Assembly (NCBI GenBank): GCA_003255065.1 | Contig: QAOA01002556.1 | Coordinates: 51,443 to 115,442, forward strand | Direction: 5' to 3' | Origin: Cercis canadensis | Taxonomy: Eukaryota > Streptophyta > Magnoliopsida > Fabales > Fabaceae | Length of the DNA: 64,000 nt | Shown: piece after piece, positions 58,844-64,000 of the stretch | Numbering within the stretch: the first letter of the stretch is position 1 | Layout of the letters: each line of letters begins with the position of its first letter | Program-made: the position numbers and the translations under genes | The notes under the pieces: generated by a model | Seen by the model: only the letters and a program-made list of their open reading frames with translations | Database searches by the model: none | What the model was told of the DNA's origin: nothing

Positions 58844-59742
58844 TATGGGTTTTTGCAAATTTCGATTTCATTTGCTTTCTCTCTGAGCCACCGTGAACTA
58901 GTGTCGGGTTTTGTTCTTCTCTGTAAGTATCCCTCGTCTACAACCTTAAACTTGAAGCTACTATTAAGCCTTGTTTGGCTAGAGGGTTAGTATTTTCAGT
59001 GATGGGCAAGACAAGTACAAGGTAAGTGACTTCCATAGCTACTATGTTTTACTTCTGGAAATTGAAGTTTTAATTATGATATGAGTTCGAATTTGGCTAT
59101 TAAATTGTTGCTATTTCTTATGAATGCTGACCAGGATCAAAATCCAACTGCAAATTTAAAAAGAAGCTCGAATTTTATGCCAGTAAGTTGTGATCGAATT
59201 CCTGTAGCTTTGAATAATTGCCGCAGATAATTGAAGGCAATAAAATTAGTCTCTAGCTGAGTCATTTTTCTGTACCAAATTTGTTTGCAGCTTTTTATGC
59301 ACATAGTGAAATTAACTGAAATGTTCTTTTTGTCTTCTAGATTGTGCGTTGCATATTCTAGCGCAGGTTTCATAATCCCCTTAAGATGCTTATAGCAAGC
59401 TTCTGTCAACTGTTTGTGTTTTGGACTTCTTTGTCTTTGCGATTCTTCACAATAAGTTATTAAATTTTTTTTTTCCATACAACATAGTTAGAAAAAAAAA
59501 AAAAAAAGAAAGGCATTGCTTAGGTGCTAGATGAATGTATATTTATTTATATCTGTTTTACTAGTAATGAAAACTTTACTATATGTTACATGTCAACCTA
59601 TCCACATTTCACTTTTTTCCCTTCTTAATGCAGAGGTTAAAGATGCTGTTATTTCCTTGAGTGCCCAAAAGTCCATTTGTAAGGTGATAATCTTGTTCCC
59701 ATCAGCTTTGACGTTATTTATATTGAAGATGTAGCTGCCTCA
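58844..59742. other. Flank between solo LTR and Copia element, with splice-like blocks
   Basis: No long ORF. Several short open blocks bounded by AG and GT sites on the plus strand suggest exons of the gene mentioned at 55341. The minus-strand ORF 59137-59478 (113 codons) shows no recognisable domain and overlaps these blocks. Confidence 0.35.
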
Positions 59743-60185
59743 TGTTAAAGTGATGAAGAAACTGAAGAACATTTAACTGAGATCACCATTGAAGAATCTA
59801 ATCTTTGATGAAGCAGAATTCTGATCTTGCAGAATCTGGTGCAGCAGGTGAATAAACCAGAAAATGAAATGTAGCAGAAAGAGAATGTAAAACTATGAAG
59901 AGAAGTCAGAGATCAAAATGTACTCATTATCTGAATTATGAATCTTGTATATTAATCATTACATTAGCTATCGTGTATATATAGAAATCCTACAGCTCAC
60001 TAACCGCCCAGCTTCTCATAGAAGCTATTACATAAATATACAGCTGTACTTGTATAACTAATTCTGACTAAACTAACTGCCTTGACTTCATTGCTGACGT
60101 GTCACTACTGATGTGGCACACCGACTTGTCATGCAAGTCATTCCTGACTCATCCAGCATCATATGGTTCTGATTTCTGTTTAACA
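59743..60185 (-). repeat. 3' LTR of the Copia element
   Basis: Minus strand starts TGTTAAACAG right after a polypurine tract (TTTGAGGGGGAA) and, by its inverted end, finishes CTTTAACA at 59743. About 443 bp, close to the 478 bp of the related solo LTR at 38484. The outer edge is inferred from the inverted TGTTAAA ends because the other LTR is outside the window. Confidence 0.7.
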
Positions 60186-63100
60186 TTCCCCCTCAAACTC
60201 AAGGGACGAGGAAGTACAGTGAGTTTGGCTCTATTGGACAGAAACAATGTGGTGGATAAAGGTTTGGTGAGAGCATCTGCAATTTGATCCACAGAAGGGA
60301 CATGGCAGAGGCGCAAGGATTTGTTTAGAAGCCTTTCACGAACAAAGTGGCAATCAATCTCAATGTGCTTAGTTCTGGCATGAAGCACAGGGTTGGCAGC
60401 AAGATAAGTGGTGCTAAGGTTGTCACAAAGCAAGAGAGGCGTAGAAGGCAGAGAGACTTTGAGTTCTTGAAGCAAGGATTGTAGCCAAAGAAGCTCAGAA
60501 GTAGCATTAGCCAAGGCCCTATATTCAGCCTCTGTACTGGACCTAGCCACAACCTTCTGCTTGCCAGAAGACCAAGAGACCAGACAAGGACCAAGAAACA
60601 CAGCATGGCCACTGGTGCTGCGTCTGTCATCAGGACAGCCAGCCCAGTCAGAGTCAGTGTAAGCTAGTAAGGGAAGGGAGGCAGAGGAACAGAGAGTAAG
60701 GCCATGAGAGAGTGTTCCTTTGAGGTATTTGAGCACTCTCCTAGCAGCAAGGAGATGAACATCAGTAGGAGCACTGAGAAATTGACAAAGTTTATTAACT
60801 GAGAAGGAAATATCAGGGCGAGTGATAGTACAGTACTGTAAAGCCCCCACCAAACTTCTATAAGCCAAAGGATCAGGAAGCCTAGTACCATCAGTAATGG
60901 ATAAAGACTGAGAAGGAATCATGGGAGTGGGAGCTGGTTTACAATGTTCCAGGCCTGCTTTATGCAACAAATCAGTAACATACTTAGTTTGGGACAGATG
61001 GAGATGATGAGACTTGCGAGTTGTCTCAATGCCCAGAAAATAATGCAAGGGACCTAAGTCCTTCAAGGAAAAGGTAGAATTGAGAGCAACAGTGAGATTC
61101 TTAATAAGAACCATACTGGAACCTGTAAGGATGATATCATCCACATAAACCAGAAGAAAAAGAACTGCTGCAGAAGAGTGAAACACAAATAGAGAATTAT
61201 CAGACATAGTGCAAGAAAAACCCCATTGCAGTAAGGTGACTTTAAGCTTGGTGAACCAGGCACGTGGAGCCTGTTTCAAACCATACAAGGCTTTGCGAAG
61301 TCTGCAGACATGATGAGGAAAAGAGGAGCTTTCAAAGCCTTGGGGTTGTCGCATGTATACCTCCTCATGTAAATCACCATTGAGAAAGGCATTGTTGACA
61401 TCAAGCTGCTGAATGGGCCAATTTCTGGATAAGGCAATGGTAAGCACAGTGCGGATAGTGGCTGGTTTAACCACTGGACTGAATGTATCAAAGTAATCTA
61501 TGCCATATGTTTGAGTGAAACCCTGAGCAACCAAACGTGCTTTATGTCTCTCAACTGAACCATCTGACTTGTATTTAAGCTTGTACACCCATTTGCAACC
61601 TATAATATTCTTGCCAGTAGGATACTCAACAAGATCCCATGTATGATTAGCCTGCAAGGCCTTGTACTCAGCAGCCATAGCATCAAGCCAGTGAGGGGAA
61701 AGAATGGCTTGCTTATAAGTAGAAGGCTCCACTGGATGAAGAGTATAAGCAGAAGTGTAAACTTTTGGTTTAAAGATACCATTTTGACTTCTGGTAATCA
61801 TGCGAGGGGGAGGCACATAATGCATAGGTGAGGAGGAGGGTGCAGGTAAGTCAGCAGGAGCAACAACATCAGTGGAGGAATGAGGGACTGGAGAGATACC
61901 TGAGGAAGATCCTGCAGATAAATCAGAAGTTGTATTGACAGTAGGAGAACCAGAAACAAGAGAGGGTATAGTAGAACCAGCAGGTAACTGAGTAATGGAG
62001 GGAGGTACAGCAAGAGGAATGAAGCAACTGGTATCTGTAGAAGTCACTGAAGTAGTAGAAGATCCTGAAATAGACTGAGAGATGAAGGGAAAGACATTCT
62101 CAGCAAATACTACATGCCTAGAGATATAAATCCTTTTGGAACTCATGTCAAGACAAAGAAAACCTTTATGTTTATTGCTATATCCCAGAAAACAGCAAGA
62201 AGCAGATCGATTTTCAAGCTTATGAGAGCGATAGGGTCTCAAATAGGGAAAACATAAGCAACCAAAGGTTTTAACTTGAGAAAAATCAGGAAATCTCTGA
62301 TAGAGTAGCTCATATGGGGACTGATGTTTAAGAACTGTGGTAGGGAGCCTATTGATGAGATAAACAGCAGTTTGGAAAGCAAAGGGCCAGTACTTGGTAG
62401 ATACTCCTGCAGTGGTAAGCAATGAGAGACCAGTTTCCACCACATGCCTATTCTTTCTCTCAACAATGCCATTTTGCTCTGGCGTGTAAGGACAGGAGAA
62501 TCTGTGCTGCATACCTGAGGTTCTTACCAGCTGATCAAAGGCCACAAATTCCCCACCAAAATCAGATTGTAAGACCTTTATTTTGCACTCAAACTGTCTT
62601 TCCACCATAAGTTGAAATCGCTTAAACATGTCTAAAGCTTCATCCTTAGATTTCAGAAGATACAGCCAAGAAAATCTACTGAAATCATCAATTAATAGCA
62701 GAAAATAGCATGCTCCATTAACAGAAGAACATGAGGGTGATCCCCATAGATCAGCATGAATCAAATCAAAGGCTTTTATTGCACGAGTTGTAGAATTTAC
62801 AAAAGGTAGCTTGTGGCTTTTAGCCAACTGGCAGGAGCTACAAACAGGAGTTTTATTGAATGAAAAACGAGGCAAATTGCACTTAGTCATAACCCTATTG
62901 ACTATATCAAGGGCTGGATGACCTAACCTATTATGCCACAGTTGTAATTCTGAACTAGGTGTGCTAGAATGCAAACTAAACAATTGAAAAGCTTGAGCAG
63001 GACTGGAAAGTATCTTGCTGTCAGAAGCAATTTTAGTCATTATCTTGTACATGCCTTGATCAAGTTTTCCTTGAAGCAGCACTTCCTTGGTTCTCTGGTC

Positions 63101-64000
63101 CTTCACAAGAAAGACAGAAGGATAGAACTCTACATAAGCATCATTATCCTTACACAACTTTTGTACACTAACCAGATTTGCAGTTATTTTAGGCACATGC
63201 AAGACATGTTTTAATAACAAAGGCCTGCTAGTGGATGGAATGGATGTCATACCTGTGTTGTGCACAGCCAATCCTTTACCATTACCCACAGTGACTGTAT
63301 CATCACCAATAAAAGGATTGTGTAGAGCCAAATTACCAAGATTAGGTGTTACATGATGAGTAGCACCAGTGTCAAGAAACCATGGTGTAGAGTCATTTAG
63401 AGTTTCTGATGTGGCCAGCAGAGCTTGCGGATTGTGAGTTTGTGCAGGATTGGTATTGGTATTGAATGATTTTGGTTGGAAGCCATTGTCAAACCTGTGC
63501 CAACAATCAGAAGCAACATGGCCAGGTTTGTGACAAATTTGACACTGAGGTTTGTTATTTGTACCAGTCCAGGGCTTATTTTTCCTGAATTGATGACTTT
63601 GATTGGCAGAGAAACCTTTTGCAGGATTACTTGCATTTCCAGAATGTGAACCATAGCCTTGATTTCCATGATTTCCATTCTGATTAAACCTTCTTCTTCC
63701 TGAAGATTGATTAAACAAGGCAGCATTAGCTTGCATAACCACTTGCTCATCTACAGTCTTTTGCCTTTCAAGTCTGCTTTCAAAAGTGAGTAAATGACTT
63801 TGTAAAGTTTCAACTGAAATGGCCTCAAAACTGAGTGGAGCAACAACTGGATTGAACTCAGGTCCTAATCCACTGAGGNACTGGATTGAACTCAGGTCCT
63901 AATCCACTGAGGATGAACATAACCTGATCTTCTTGTGAAATGTTTTCTCCTATAGCACGCAGATTATCACACAGATTTCGAATTTTTAGAATAAATTCCC
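60149..64000 (-). CDS. gag-pol: Copia gag-pol polyprotein, partial at 5' end
   Basis: The polyprotein supplies capsid, protease, integrase, RT and RNase H for a Ty1/Copia element. Counted from the Met at 63742: Gag zinc knuckle CQICHKPGHVASDC (residue 67 on), protease DTGATHHVT (about 124), GAG-pre-integrase LWHNRLGHP and CSSCQLAKSHKLPF, integrase core with HADLWG, LQSDFGGEF and EQNGIVERKNRH, RT with KARLVAQGFTQ and YVDD (about 866), and RNase H with YTDSDWAGC, TEAEYRAL and IADALTKPLS. All key residues are present. The real frame continues upstream of 63742 (FESRLERQKTVDEQ) to the N at 63879 and, once the 34-base artefact is discounted, to the window edge. The stop codon lies about 35 bp inside the 3' LTR. 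Confidence 0.93.
63846..63912. repeat. 33-bp exact duplication around a single N (63879)
   Basis: 63846-63878 and 63880-63912 are identical. The extra 34 bases shift the gag frame. Discounting them gives a continuous frame. Confidence 0.9.

Larger units (their letters stand above)
59743..64000 (-). mobile_element. Copia retrotransposon, apparently intact, 5' end beyond window
   Basis: One long gag-pol frame on the minus strand, a polypurine tract and a 3' LTR. No stop or frameshift is seen over 1197 codons. The only interruption, at 63879, is a single N flanked by a 33-bp exact repeat, an assembly artefact. The element's 5' LTR and gag start lie past position 64000. Confidence 0.9.

Noticed and set aside
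59137..59478. 113-codon minus-strand ORF
   Set aside because: No recognisable domain. It overlaps plus-strand blocks with better splice signals.
59744..59808. Glu/Thr-rich block ending in TGA as a gene C-terminus
   Set aside because: It lies inside the Copia LTR once the LTR edge is set by the inverted TGTTAAA ends.

Overview
This is plant nuclear DNA. It is AT-rich and packed with plant-type retrotransposons (Athila-like and Tat-like Gypsy, Copia, L1-type LINE), CACTA and other inverted-repeat DNA elements, and remnants of plant gene families: a legume-type lectin, T2 ribonucleases, and the BACK region of a BTB/TAZ protein. The lectin remnant reads like papilionoid legume seed/bark lectins, so a legume is the best guess. 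That is an inference from one pseudogene and no species can be named. I see no tRNA, rRNA, CRISPR array or bacterial operon, and no clearly intact host gene. Nearly everything codable is a transposon or a broken gene.

Layout. 1-9420: an Athila-like Gypsy element, plus strand, starting inside its 5' LTR and ending with a complete 3' LTR; its gag-pol has several frameshifts and stops although its two LTRs look almost identical. 9421-9665: tail of a second Athila LTR. 9666-12365: end of a Tat-like element on the minus strand (integrase, 77-bp repeats, opposite-strand extra ORF). About 12366-14330: gag, leader, primer-binding site and LTR of another Athila copy, minus strand. About 14331-16292: piece of a long Ogre/Tat-type LTR. 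16396 onward: one end of a CACTA element. 18586-18930: a duplicated MITE. 19088-19916: lectin pseudogene with a TATA box. 21776-22545: an element that is nearly all inverted repeat. 23310-23902: Copia polymerase remnant, split by a 7.7-kb CACTA element (23903-31582, 3-bp target duplication) that carries a broken ORF1-like gene, a complex insertion and a telomere-like tract.

31583-38240 holds no recognisable gene. 38246-40247 is a plus-strand LINE remnant split by a clean solo LTR. 40960-45425 is a tandem duplication carrying two T2 RNase copies on the minus strand: one nearly complete but frameshifted, the other reduced to a signal peptide fused to an expanded 51-bp repeat. 46942-47750 is a small inverted-repeat-bounded unit carrying two exons and an intron of a BTB/TAZ gene. 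49026-53068 is a minus-strand LINE lacking its RT core, abutting a Copia 3' end (53069-54970). 55386-58838 is a 3.45-kb solo LTR with a 5-bp target duplication, apparently in the first intron of an unidentified gene. 59743-64000 is a minus-strand Copia element whose gag-pol is open to the window edge apart from one artefactual single-N junction.

Five single Ns occur. At three (24265, 34059, 63879) the sequence on one side is clearly repeated on the other, which looks like unmerged contig or haplotype ends. The other two (32146, 34778) lie in T- or A-rich tracts. Local duplications there should not be read as biology without checking.
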